DNA from: Skeletonema tropicum
Lineage: Eukaryota; Bacillariophyta; Thalassiosirophyceae; Thalassiosirales; Thalassiosiraceae
NCBI GenBank assembly: GCA_037178625.1
Contig: CM074133.1
Coordinates: forward strand, 2,356,001-2,420,000
Direction of reading: 5' to 3'
DNA length: 64,000 nt
Each line of letters opens with the position of its first letter. Position 1 is the first letter of the stretch. Below the pieces are notes generated by a model. That model saw only the letters and a program-made list of their open reading frames with translations, searched no databases and was not told the origin of the DNA. Position numbers and translations under genes: made by a program. Below, in pieces: positions 55,641 through 64,000 of this stretch.

Positions 55641-56469
55641 TGATGGCCGCCGCTCTCTTTCTCAACTTCTCCTCCTCCTCAAGCTTCTTCTTGACAACTT
55701 CCGCATCTAACTCACTGCACTTTTCCGTCGCTTCCTTCAACATCATTGCAGCTTCCGAATCCCAGTCAATCGCCTGAGCCTGGGACAAATCCTTTCGCGC
55801 AGAGTGACATTGATCCGTTTTGAGGTAGCACTCACCACGAATGCGAAGTGATTTGGCAGAGTCAGGATTTTTCTCCAATGCAACTTCACAATCACGAATT
55901 GCAGCAGTGTAGCGTTTCAGTTTGAATAGACAATGGGCACGATTGGCAAGCAACAGGGCACTTGGTTCCGCAGCAAGCACCGCCTCGGTGTATTTCTCCA
56001 GCGCCTCTTCAAAATTACCCGCAGATTTAAGGTTAGATCCTGCCATTTTTGCAACAGTAGCTTTGTCAAAATCATCGTTAGATCCATCACCCTCATACAT
56101 GGGAGGAAAATCTTCATCCTCTTTGTCCACAGTGGCATGTACAGAAGCTTCTGCTGCACCCCAGCTCCCAAATGGGGCAGCGTTTGGAATATTGGATTTG
56201 AGCTGTGCAATGTACGCTTGCACAGCAACTGCAGCGTGCGCAGATATAGTATGTGAGCAAAGTTATGATTGTTAGATTAGATAGAAGTAATAAGTATGCA
56301 ATGCTACGAACTTTAGATGTATATAACTTGAAAGATATATAGGAGAGACTCCGCCTCCACAGAGGCCAAATGACCAAATCCGACGGGGCTACATACACTA
56401 CTGACCTTGCTCAGAAGCACTAAGCTTCTTGATAGCATCTGATACAGCGGCGGGTGTTTTGGGTGCCAT
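54460..56469 (-). CDS. Hip (ST13)-like TPR protein fused to C2-like domain
   Basis: Exons 56406-56469 and 54460-56228 give 610 residues. Residues about 80-195 hold three TPRs with AIRDCEVALEKNPDSAKSL and MLKEATEKCSELDAE, matching Hsc70-interacting protein (Hip/ST13) in order and spacing, followed by a Lys/Glu helix. From about 225 a beta-rich region follows (VTITVLSCDGVVAKR, ISIKLSLSRSGKLISLGRADVV, MVRIKGDDMQFGLKG), resembling an N-terminal C2 fold. The tail is Asp/Glu-rich with a tandem SVTDVQEQDGTS...TTDDDECEV duplication and ends GIGAWFANFIF. It is likely a cytosolic Hsp70-linked adaptor; the C2 assignment is tentative. Confidence 0.75.
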
Positions 56470-56857
56470 TATCGGTGAATGAGCGGCAGTGATCGCATTG
56501 CGAATTGCAAAGAGACAAAATATTTTATGTCCAAATACGCGCGCACGTACACCAATTATCTTCGGTAGACGGCAGCGTTCGCTTTGGTTGGGGTTGTACC
56601 AGGATTAGTAGGCCGAGCGATGTCGGCATCTGGTACGATAGCATCTGGTCGTGGGTTCTCCCCGATATGTGAACGGAGAAAAATGGAATGAACGGAAAAG
56701 TGAACGTCTTTTCAGACGCGGTTCATTGTCTTTTCAGACATGAGAAGCTTGTACTTACTCTCCCGAGCTGCTTTACAAGGAGGGGAGCTCAATCAGTCAG
56801 GATCGGGCTCCCATCAAAAAATACTAACTGGCTTCTTTGCCAGGTTCTTGTATCAAT

Positions 56858-56956
56858 CAGAACTTGCTACTTCAGGGACAGATGAGCACAACGAGACAGT
56901 TGGATCTGTTGAAAGTCATACAATCAAAGAATGACGAGCTGTTGAAGTTTATATAG
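56858..56956 (+). pseudogene. Duplicated 3' fragment of NCA2
   Basis: The plus strand reads NLLLQGQMSTTRQLDLLKV and ends QSKNDELLKFI with a TAG, matching the last 33 codons of the NCA2 gene (the source ends TTTATTTAG). There is no start or upstream NCA2 sequence, so it is a dead fragment carried by the segmental duplication. Confidence 0.85.
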
Positions 56957-57145
56957 AACCCTGACTACATCCGGGAGCATTTGAATGATATATGAATATC
57001 GACGTTGTACATTAAATCCATCTAACTAAATTAACAACGTAGAAAATTACTCAACGAAACTATACACACATGTTGTGTCGAGTACAGGCATGGGCAAACG
57101 GCAAGGCCGCAACGGAGCGATTGAACCTATTCCTTACCTGGCAGA

Positions 57146-58444
57146 CTAGTTTCCATTGCCAAATAGATTGGAGAACCAAGCTCCAATCCCTTCATTGTTT
57201 GTCTCTGCCTCGATCGCAGTATTTTCTTTTTCATCCTCATCAGTGGTCTCCGCTGTCTCTTTATGCTCTCCCACCAAGTCATCATCTACCTCTGCCTCAT
57301 CCTGTGGCATCGCAGCTGCATCAGTCGCCGTTTCTTCATCCTCATTTACATCAGCCTCAGCAACCTTTCCACCATCCAGATTTACAGCAAGTTCATTACT
57401 CGCCTTTTCTTTTTCCTCGTTCAGTGATTGCGCAGGTGAATCGGTCGACTTCTCTTCATCTACATCAGCCTCATCAACCCTACCTTCGTCCAGCTGTAGA
57501 GTTCCTGTCTCTCCATCTCCATTCAAGGACTCTAGAAAGCTCTCATACTTATCATCAAGCTCAAGCTCAAAAGTGACATCATTCACCTCACACTCATCAT
57601 CGTCAGTTGTGACATCTTCAGTATCTGTTCTCAAAATTTCATTTCCCTGAACATCACTGGTACCATCTTGCTCTTGCACATCTGTGACGGATACGAGCAC
57701 ACGCAAAGTAGAATCTCCTTTCAATCCAAACTGCATATCATCTCCTTTGATTCGCACCATAGGAATGCGATTCTTGCTAGATTTCTTGATTGGACTACTC
57801 ACTCCTACCTTCTTGATAGTGCTTGAGATGGGAACATCGATGAAGGAACCTTCCTTCTCTTCACCAGAGGTGATGACGACGTCAGCTCTTCCCAAACTGA
57901 TCAGTTTCCCAGAGCGTGACAGTGATAACTTGATCGAAATTGTCTCGGGTAGGACCCTCCTTGTGGATAACGCGTTATCATTGTCGACTTCTTGACGAAA
58001 TCTCTGTGTAAACTGCATCGTCGATAGCTCCTTGCCTACAGTTTCATCACCACTTTCGCCGACATCCATACCGGGCCAGCGGACGAGAGGTTGAGGGATA
58101 GGCTTGGCCTTGCCGGGCTTCATGCATGATGTGTCGAGGTGCTCCATCGGCATGCTGGGCACGTGTGTCAGAAATGAATCGCCCGCTGACAAGTTTTGAG
58201 AGAAGGATGCAGCGAGGCTTGTATTCTTCGACTTCATAACCTGCCGTTTCCACTTCTTGGTCTTGGACTCATACCTCTTCGCAACGACTCCATCACAACT
58301 GAGGACTGTAATCGTCACTGCCATATCTACACAATCATCCTTGATGGGGGCTTTGGGCGACAACAACATTTTGCCGGCGGTAGCGGAGGATTCCATGACC
58401 ACAAATCTTCGTCGAGCAAAAATAATAATGACCACAAGGCACAT
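57146..58444 (-). CDS. Truncated paralogue of the TPR/C2-like protein
   Basis: 432 residues at most. It lacks the TPR/Hip half: similarity to the upstream gene begins at KMLLSPKAPIKDD and continues through the C2-like region and acidic tail, ending GIGAWFSNLFGNGN. Two starts are possible, 58444 (a short hydrophobic MCLVVIIIFA leader) and 58396 (MESSATAGKM). Both use sequence outside the duplicated block, so the start is newly acquired or missing exons lie further upstream. Middle residues are identical to the parent, which suggests gene conversion. It may be expressed as a stand-alone C2-like protein or be a pseudogene. Confidence 0.6.
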   Translation of the reverse strand: MCLVVIIIFARRRFVVMESSATAGKMLLSPKAPIKDDCVDMAVTITVLSCDGVVAKRYESKTKKWKRQVMKSKNTSLAASFSQNLSAGDSFLTHVPSMPMEHLDTSCMKPGKAKPIPQPLVRWPGMDVGESGDETVGKELSTMQFTQRFRQEVDNDNALSTRRVLPETISIKLSLSRSGKLISLGRADVVITSGEEKEGSFIDVPISSTIKKVGVSSPIKKSSKNRIPMVRIKGDDMQFGLKGDSTLRVLVSVTDVQEQDGTSDVQGNEILRTDTEDVTTDDDECEVNDVTFELELDDKYESFLESLNGDGETGTLQLDEGRVDEADVDEEKSTDSPAQSLNEEKEKASNELAVNLDGGKVAEADVNEDEETATDAAAMPQDEAEVDDDLVGEHKETAETTDEDEKENTAIEAETNNEGIGAWFSNLFGNGN

Positions 58445-58639
58445 GAAAGAATTCTTATTTTGATGTGATGTGTCTGGTGCGTGCTCGATGAGAACACTGT
58501 ACGATATGACTTATGATACCAAAATTTGTCCAGATTTGCGCGCAAATGGTCGGAAAATTGTCGGAGCGCGCGGCGGATCATGCAGGTACCTTCTCATATT
58601 TGTTACATACCTACATAAGCAAACGCGTAGGAGTAAGTT
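58445..58639. other. Spacer, nothing called
   Basis: Short unique sequence between the paralogue and the inverted-repeat element. Confidence 0.4.
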
Positions 58640-58982
58640 CCGTCTTTACCTTAGAACATCTTAGAAAGTGTCCGTATCAACGACCACAGTATTACACCCC
58701 GGACACTTTTACCCCTCCTTGAAAAAGGCACGGACACTTACTAAATCCGGACACCTCCAATGGTTTTGCTAGTAAGATGTATGCAAACATTGAAGACACC
58801 TGTCTTGGTGTCCGAGGACAGTCTACTCATCCCTATCCCAGGGCGAAAAAATACTAGAAAGTGTCCGAATCTGGTCGGAATCTGGGCGGACACTTCCTAA
58901 TAAAAGGCTGCGGACACCGTCAAGGCACCAGAAAACAGTCCGGACAATAGAAAAATCCGGACACTTTCTAAGGTAAAGACGG
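58640..58982. mobile_element. Small inverted-repeat element with many GGACACTT motifs
   Basis: The left end at 58640 (CCGTCTTTACCTTAGAA) and the right end (TTCTAAGGTAAAGACGG, ending 58982) are inverted copies. A 10-bp CATCTTAGAA duplication is inserted in the left arm before AGTGTCCG. Inside, the motif GGACACTT or its complement recurs about eight times in both directions. TT flanks both ends, but a target duplication is not certain. No transposase; a MITE-like element of about 343 bp. Confidence 0.7.
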
Positions 58983-59246
58983 TTGTTTTTTGCCCTCAGC
59001 TCAGCCCATCCATCCATCTCATCAAACCTCCAACCTCCAACCCTCCATCTCCATCGCCCATCGCTCGCAACCCGATGATGCAGCGGATTCATCATCATGT
59101 TGTCGGCATAGTAAGTGATTTGTTACAGAGAAGTCGAGAAGCCAGGGTAGCAATAGTATCTTAACGCCTAAGTATTTCAATTAGAGTTCGGTTATTATTC
59201 TTGTTGTGTGGATGAGATGCGTCTACAGTCTGCAAGAGTATAGACA

Positions 59247-62200
59247 ATGACGATGATGCCACGTTACGCAATTTTTCGACAGCTTTGTGCAACACGGCGG
59301 CAATGTAGACAGTCATCAGTCAGGCCCAATGCAGTAAGATGCTCTGATAGATGCATTGGTTACGCATCATCGCCTGGATTGACAAACAGTCTCGTATGGA
59401 AGGCAGGAAGATTTACTTCATCTCGTATTTACATGAACACATCATTCAGGAGGACATTGTCTTCACAACCAACTTCGACTGAAAGCAAATCACTGGAAGA
59501 AACGTACAGCCGCAAAACACCACTCGAGCACATATTGCTTCGACCCTCAATGTATATTGGCCCAACTGAGCGTTTACCAGCCGTCCCTTGTTGGGTGCTT
59601 CAACAAGATGTTGCGCTCCTTGACGCCGATAGCAAAAAGAGCAGCAAGTCATCAACTAACAATTTACAATCTAAATGGTTGATGCAACGAGAAGAATTGT
59701 CATCAGTTCCTGCACTTCTTAAAGTTTTTGATGAAATACTTGTCAATGCATCTGATAATCGCTTACGTCATCCCGGATCTTGCAACCGAATAGACGTCAC
59801 AATTCATCGCGGAGACGATTCATCAGATCCTTTTATATCAATAATGAACAATGGGAAGTCGATACCAATTCAAATACATCGCAAAGAAAAGATGTATATA
59901 CCTGAATTACTATTCGGACATTTGCTAACGGGATCAAATTTTAATGACGATCAGAAGCGCTTGACTGGAGGACGTCATGGATATGGAGCCAAATTAACCA
60001 ATGTATTCTCAAAGCAATTCATCGTAGAGATTGGAGATGGTCACAGTTCTAGAGGAAAATGCAAAACGTACAAGCAAGTTTGGGAAGATAACATGCACGT
60101 ATGCCACGAGGCAGAGGTTCAAATTGAGAACAAGAGCAGTGACAAGGATTTTGAAGAATATACAAAGATTTCTTTTCATCCTGATCTTGCATTGTTGACT
60201 GGTGATCCCAGCGTGACAGTCATCCCAGAAGAAGAATACAAATTAATGAGACGGAGAGTGATAGATATTGCAGGATGTTCTGGAGGAAAGTTGTTAGTGA
60301 CATTGAATGGAGAAGATGTTTCTTGTTCCGACTTTCAAGAATACGTTGACTTGTATCGGAAACCTCAGCTCAATCCAATGTTGTATCATAAGATGAATGC
60401 GCGGTGGGAACTTTCAGTGGGTCTATCAGAAACAAAATCATTTGAATCTATTTCGTTTGTCAACGGCATGAACACTTCACGAGGCGGAACTCACGTGGAC
60501 GAACTGGCTCGCCAAATATCACATCACATTGCAAACCATATCAATACAAAAATGGCAAAGCAGTTGGACCACTTCCAAAATCAAGCACCGCTTAACGTGA
60601 CACCTCGGATGGTGCGGCGACATTTGTTTCTCTGCATGAATAGTCTGATTGAGAATCCATCGTTTGATTCACAGATGAAGGAATGCTTAACTTCTAACCC
60701 AATTACATTCGGAAGTGATTATACAATACCCCAGAGCTTTTTGCGGAAATTAGTTCGACCTGCAATCATCACAGATGAGTCTGATGAAGAATCAGATGGT
60801 AGTGATAGTGAACAAGATGCAAACAAAAAGCAAGGTGGCCCTGGGATAGTTGAAGAAGTCCTCCGAGCGGCGATTGGAAATCAACAAGTGAACATGGCCA
60901 GACTACTGAGAGAAGTGGGAGGTGGCAAACAAACAAAGCGGCAGGTTTTATCTATACCAAAGTTAGAAGATGCAAATCTAGCTGGAACTGCCAAGGGAGC
61001 TGAGTGCACATTAATACTTACCGAAGGAGACTCTGCCAAAGCTCTTGCTGTGGCCGGACTGGAAGTTATTAGTCGTGACAAGTACGGGGTGTTTCCTTTA
61101 CGAGGCAAGTTCCTGAATGTGAGGAATGTATCTGTTGATAAGCTGGCCAAGAACGCAGAGCTTAAGGCTATATGTACGATCCTAGGATTACAATTTGACA
61201 AGACATACCACACGGAAGAAGATAGAGAACAACTGAGATATGGGCATGTAATGTTGATGACGGACCAGGACGCAGATGGATCACATATCAAAGGTCTGAT
61301 CATGAATTTGTTTCGGCATTTTTGGCCAGAATTACTGAAACCTCCTGTAGGAAAAGGTAAAAGAAAAAGTGATACAGACCGCCCATTCATGTCAATGTTT
61401 GTAACTCCACTACTGAAGGCAACCAAGAAGGGAAAGGGGAAGGACAAAACCTCAATTAGTTTCTTTTCCATGTCTGAATACAATGCCTGGCGCGAATCTT
61501 TGGAAGACGATGAAATTAGAAAATGGAGTGTCAAATACTACAAAGGGTTGGGAACATCTACTCCAGCCGAAGCAAAGTTGTATTTCCTTGACTTTCTCCA
61601 GCACCACCGCCCTTTCCGATGGCAATCAGAGAAGAAAGATGGTGAACGTATTGACATGGCATTCGAGAAAGAAAAAGCCGACGAGAGGAAAGACTGGATC
61701 TTAACCAAATACGACGAAAAATCGACCCTCACTATAAATGAAGATGACGGAAACAGCGTTACATATGGAGATTTCGTAGATAGTGAACTCATTCACTTCT
61801 CAAATGCAAACAATATCCGATCGTTGCCGAGTGTAGTGGATGGATTGAAGCCAAGTCAACGCAAAGTATTGTATGCGTGTTTCAAGAGAAATCTGAAAGA
61901 TGAAATCAAGGTGTAAGTTACAAGTCATTGCATAGTTCATGTCATAGCTTCGGTCAAGCACTCACTGTACTCTTCTTTCTAGTGCCCAACTTTCCGGTTA
62001 TTGCGCAGAACATACAGCATATCATCATGGCGAGGCATCTCTGCATGCAACAAGTAAGCTCTTTTTCCCAAGAAGTTGTTTAAACAAAATGTGACTCTCA
62101 TTCTCATATTCTCACCTGCATCTTTGCTTTATTTCAGTCGTTGGTATGGCGCAGGACTTTGTCGGATCAAACAATATGAATTTGTTGATGCCAAAGGGTC

Positions 62201-63372
62201 AGTTTGGGACACGTCTCATTGGAGGCGCCGATGCAGCGTCCCCGCGATACATTTTCACACATCTTTCTCCTGTGGCTAGACTCCTGTTTCCAGATGTAGA
62301 TGATGCTCTGTTAGATCACAAAGAAGAAGACGGCCAGCTTATCGAGCCGGAGTTCTTTGTTCCTATCATACCGCTTCTGTTGGTGAATGGATGTCAAGGT
62401 ATTGGAACTGGATGGAGCACGAACATTCCTCAACACGATCCGCTAGACGTACTGAAGTACATCCGTGCCAAGCTAGAAGGAAAGAAGCGATTGCCATCAA
62501 TACGTCCATGGGTGAGAGGCTTCGACGGCGACATTAAGATTGATGCAGAACGCGCTTCGTATACTACAGAGGGAACACTTACAATTACATCCAAATCGTC
62601 GTTGTCCATATCCGAGCTACCAGTCGGTGTCTGGACTTCTGATTACAAGGACTACTTGGTAAAAATGCTGAAAAAGGGTGAAATCAAGTCGTTTACTGAG
62701 AACCATACAACATCTGCCGTGTCATTTGATGTTAAGGTGAACATGGCGAAGCTCTCCAGACTCGTAAAGGGAGACATTCACAAAACATTCAAACTACGCA
62801 ATTCTCTCTCTACAAGAAACATGCATGCATTTACCCCTGACATGGATATTGTTCGGTACAAGTCACCTCGTGATATTGCAGATGCCTTCTTCCCAATTCG
62901 GTTGGGTTTGTATGCAGATCGCAAGAGTGTCTTGGAGAGTAATATGGAGTATTCTACAACGCTGATGCGAAACAAATCACGATTTATCGAGGCGGTTTCT
63001 ACTAACAGTATCGATCTCCTGAACGGTAAAAAGTCAAAAGATGCCACCAACGCTCTGCTTGAAGAGATGAACTTCTCCAAACAATCTGATCTTGAAGTGA
63101 TCAAGTCCAACAACACGGTAGCAAAGCGAAGAGCATCTAATGCCATCGTATCGAGTGAGGAGACGGAACAAGAACCCAGTAGATTAGATCCTTCAAAGGA
63201 ATATGATTATCTTTTGAGCATGCCTTTGTCTTCCCTCACAGCAGAAAAGATCGATGCGCTAAACAAAGAAGCAGCAAAATTGGATATGAAAATGGAAGAG
63301 TTGAAGAATACATCAGCTGAAGATTTGTGGAAAAGTGATCTTGACATGCTCGAGAGTTATCTAAACAAATAA
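59247..63372 (+). CDS. TOP2: DNA topoisomerase II with mitochondrion-like presequence
   Basis: Exons 59247-61912, 61983-62053 and 62138-63372 give 1,323 residues. The first 75 residues are Arg/Ser-rich with few acids (RQLCATRRQCRQSSVRP), like a mitochondrial presequence. The GHKL ATPase follows: EILVNASDN (163-171) and GGRHGYGAKL (241-250). TOPRIM has EGDSAKALAVAG, PLRGKFLNV and the metal site DQDADGSH. The cleavage domain has QDFVGSNNMNLL and catalytic Tyr at about 950 in AASPRYIF. A helical C-gate follows, and the long acidic C-terminal tail of nuclear enzymes is missing. It passes one duplex through another with ATP. Mitochondrial use is inferred; a plastid or dual location is possible. 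Confidence 0.85.
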
Positions 63373-63555
63373 TCAGTTATACGAATTTGCACCCAAGAAA
63401 CAAGCTCCTTCAAAAGATCTTTCCCCCTGACGACACAGTGGTTGGGTCAATCAAGACCTTTTCTACCCTCATTCACAAACTCGCCCAAACACGACGGAGT
63501 TGTGCAAAGGAAGAATTTTCTAAACTTCTCTCGAAGCATATTAGAGAGAGTTAAT

Positions 63556-64000
63556 TTACATTTGAGAAACAAGCTCTTTCAATAGCAAAAGGTCTTCATC
63601 GGTTGCATCCATCCAAGAGTCAACCGCAAGAAAGAGCCGTATAGCCGACTTGACACTTGCTTGAAACGGAGAGTTGGCATTCATGCTCTCGGGCAGTGGT
63701 CGTATTTTCTTTCCATCTCGGAGACAATCAGTGATCTCCTTACATCGATCCACTACTTTCTTATTTAACCCAGCCATTCTTGCGCAGACAAGGCCGGCAG
63801 AAGAACTCGCGACTCCATCCTCAAGCTTGAATAGAGGAACGGCATCATCTTCATCCGACTCTGGAATATGAATTGACATTCGAACAGCTTTGATTCCGGC
63901 CACACCGTCTTGGAGTAGACCAAGCGAAAACATTTCAAGAAAATGTGTGGTACATACTACCTTGCATTTGGTGTCAGCAAGTCGTTGCAACGCCGAAACC
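63556..64000 (-). CDS. MSH5: MutS homologue MSH5, C-terminal part only
   Basis: The frame is open to the window edge (64000) and ends at 63556. It has the Walker-side Thr-Thr-His-Phe (CTTHFLEMF), a beta-rich linker, and KLEDGVASSSAGLVCARMAGL then VDRCKEITDCLRDGKKIRPLP. The order GVA-x-x-S-x-A, AGL, R-x-KE and GK-x-I-x-P matches the MSH5 C-terminus better than MSH2 to MSH6. MSH5 with MSH4 forms a clamp that stabilises meiotic crossover intermediates. The gene converges with TOP2 (183 bp between stops). The ATPase Walker A part lies outside the window. Confidence 0.8.
   Translation of the reverse strand, partial: VSALQRLADTKCKVVCTTHFLEMFSLGLLQDGVAGIKAVRMSIHIPESDEDDAVPLFKLEDGVASSSAGLVCARMAGLNKKVVDRCKEITDCLRDGKKIRPLPESMNANSPFQASVKSAIRLFLAVDSWMDATDEDLLLLKELVSQM

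Noticed and set aside
55391..55777. Plus-strand frames opposite the TPR/C2-like gene
   Set aside because: They are antisense to a 587-codon frame with recognisable TPRs.

Overview
The window looks like nuclear DNA of a diatom, most plausibly a centric one. Supporting signs are short GT-AG introns, intergenic gaps of a few hundred bases, plastid presequences with ASAFAP- or SGF-type cleavage contexts (the ferredoxin at 13.9 kb and the lumenal protein at 17.8 kb), a eukaryotic tyrosine-recombinase element, and eukaryote-only families: formin, PRA1, CMC4, NCA2, MSH5 and eukaryotic topoisomerase II. Species was not determined.

Layout. 0-4 kb: a truncated minus-strand gene, a PRA1 protein and a Ser-rich TPR protein. 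4-14 kb: a mobile and repeat-rich island with a tyrosine recombinase having its catalytic residues, decayed coding frames, a 61-bp tandem repeat, a 2.6-kb foldback element and a 0.5-kb TA-flanked MITE. The MITE ends 74 bp before a nuclear-encoded plastid ferredoxin whose second exon is frame-shifted by a third copy of a 7-bp repeat. 14.5-16.7 kb: no confident gene. 16.7-32.7 kb: ordinary compact gene space (thylakoid lumen protein, membrane glycosyltransferase-like protein, aldo-keto reductase, two methyltransferase-like proteins, PPPDE peptidase, C-terminal-J-domain protein, CMC4) plus a pseudogene with three in-frame stops.

32.7-44.8 kb is the most striking locus. It appears to be one giant formin gene: an N-terminal PTEN-type phosphatase and C2 module, about 41 copies of a Met-Ser-Ile-Ala-Ala-Met-poly-Ala-Gln-Lys-Lys helix, eight WASHC3/CCDC53-like motifs partly made by tandem exon duplication, an FH2 domain, then about 23 copies of a sister helix repeat. 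Single-base indels, mostly insertions, cluster in the arrays and suggest an incompletely polished long-read consensus. They interrupt the frame without removing the architecture.

45.2-47.9 kb holds about 15 copies of a 183-bp satellite. 48.4-58.5 kb holds a small coil protein, a Pro-rich zinc-knuckle protein, NCA2, a Hip-like TPR/C2-like protein and a truncated paralogue made by a local segmental duplication that also copied the NCA2 3' end. 58.6-64 kb holds another small inverted-repeat element, a topoisomerase II with a mitochondrion-like presequence, and the C-terminal end of MSH5 running off the window.

The genes do not form an operon-like pathway. Functional links are loose: plastid redox and lumen proteins, mitochondrial proteins (CMC4, NCA2, TOP2) and cytoskeleton (formin). 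All domain assignments are from reading the translated sequence; no database search was run.
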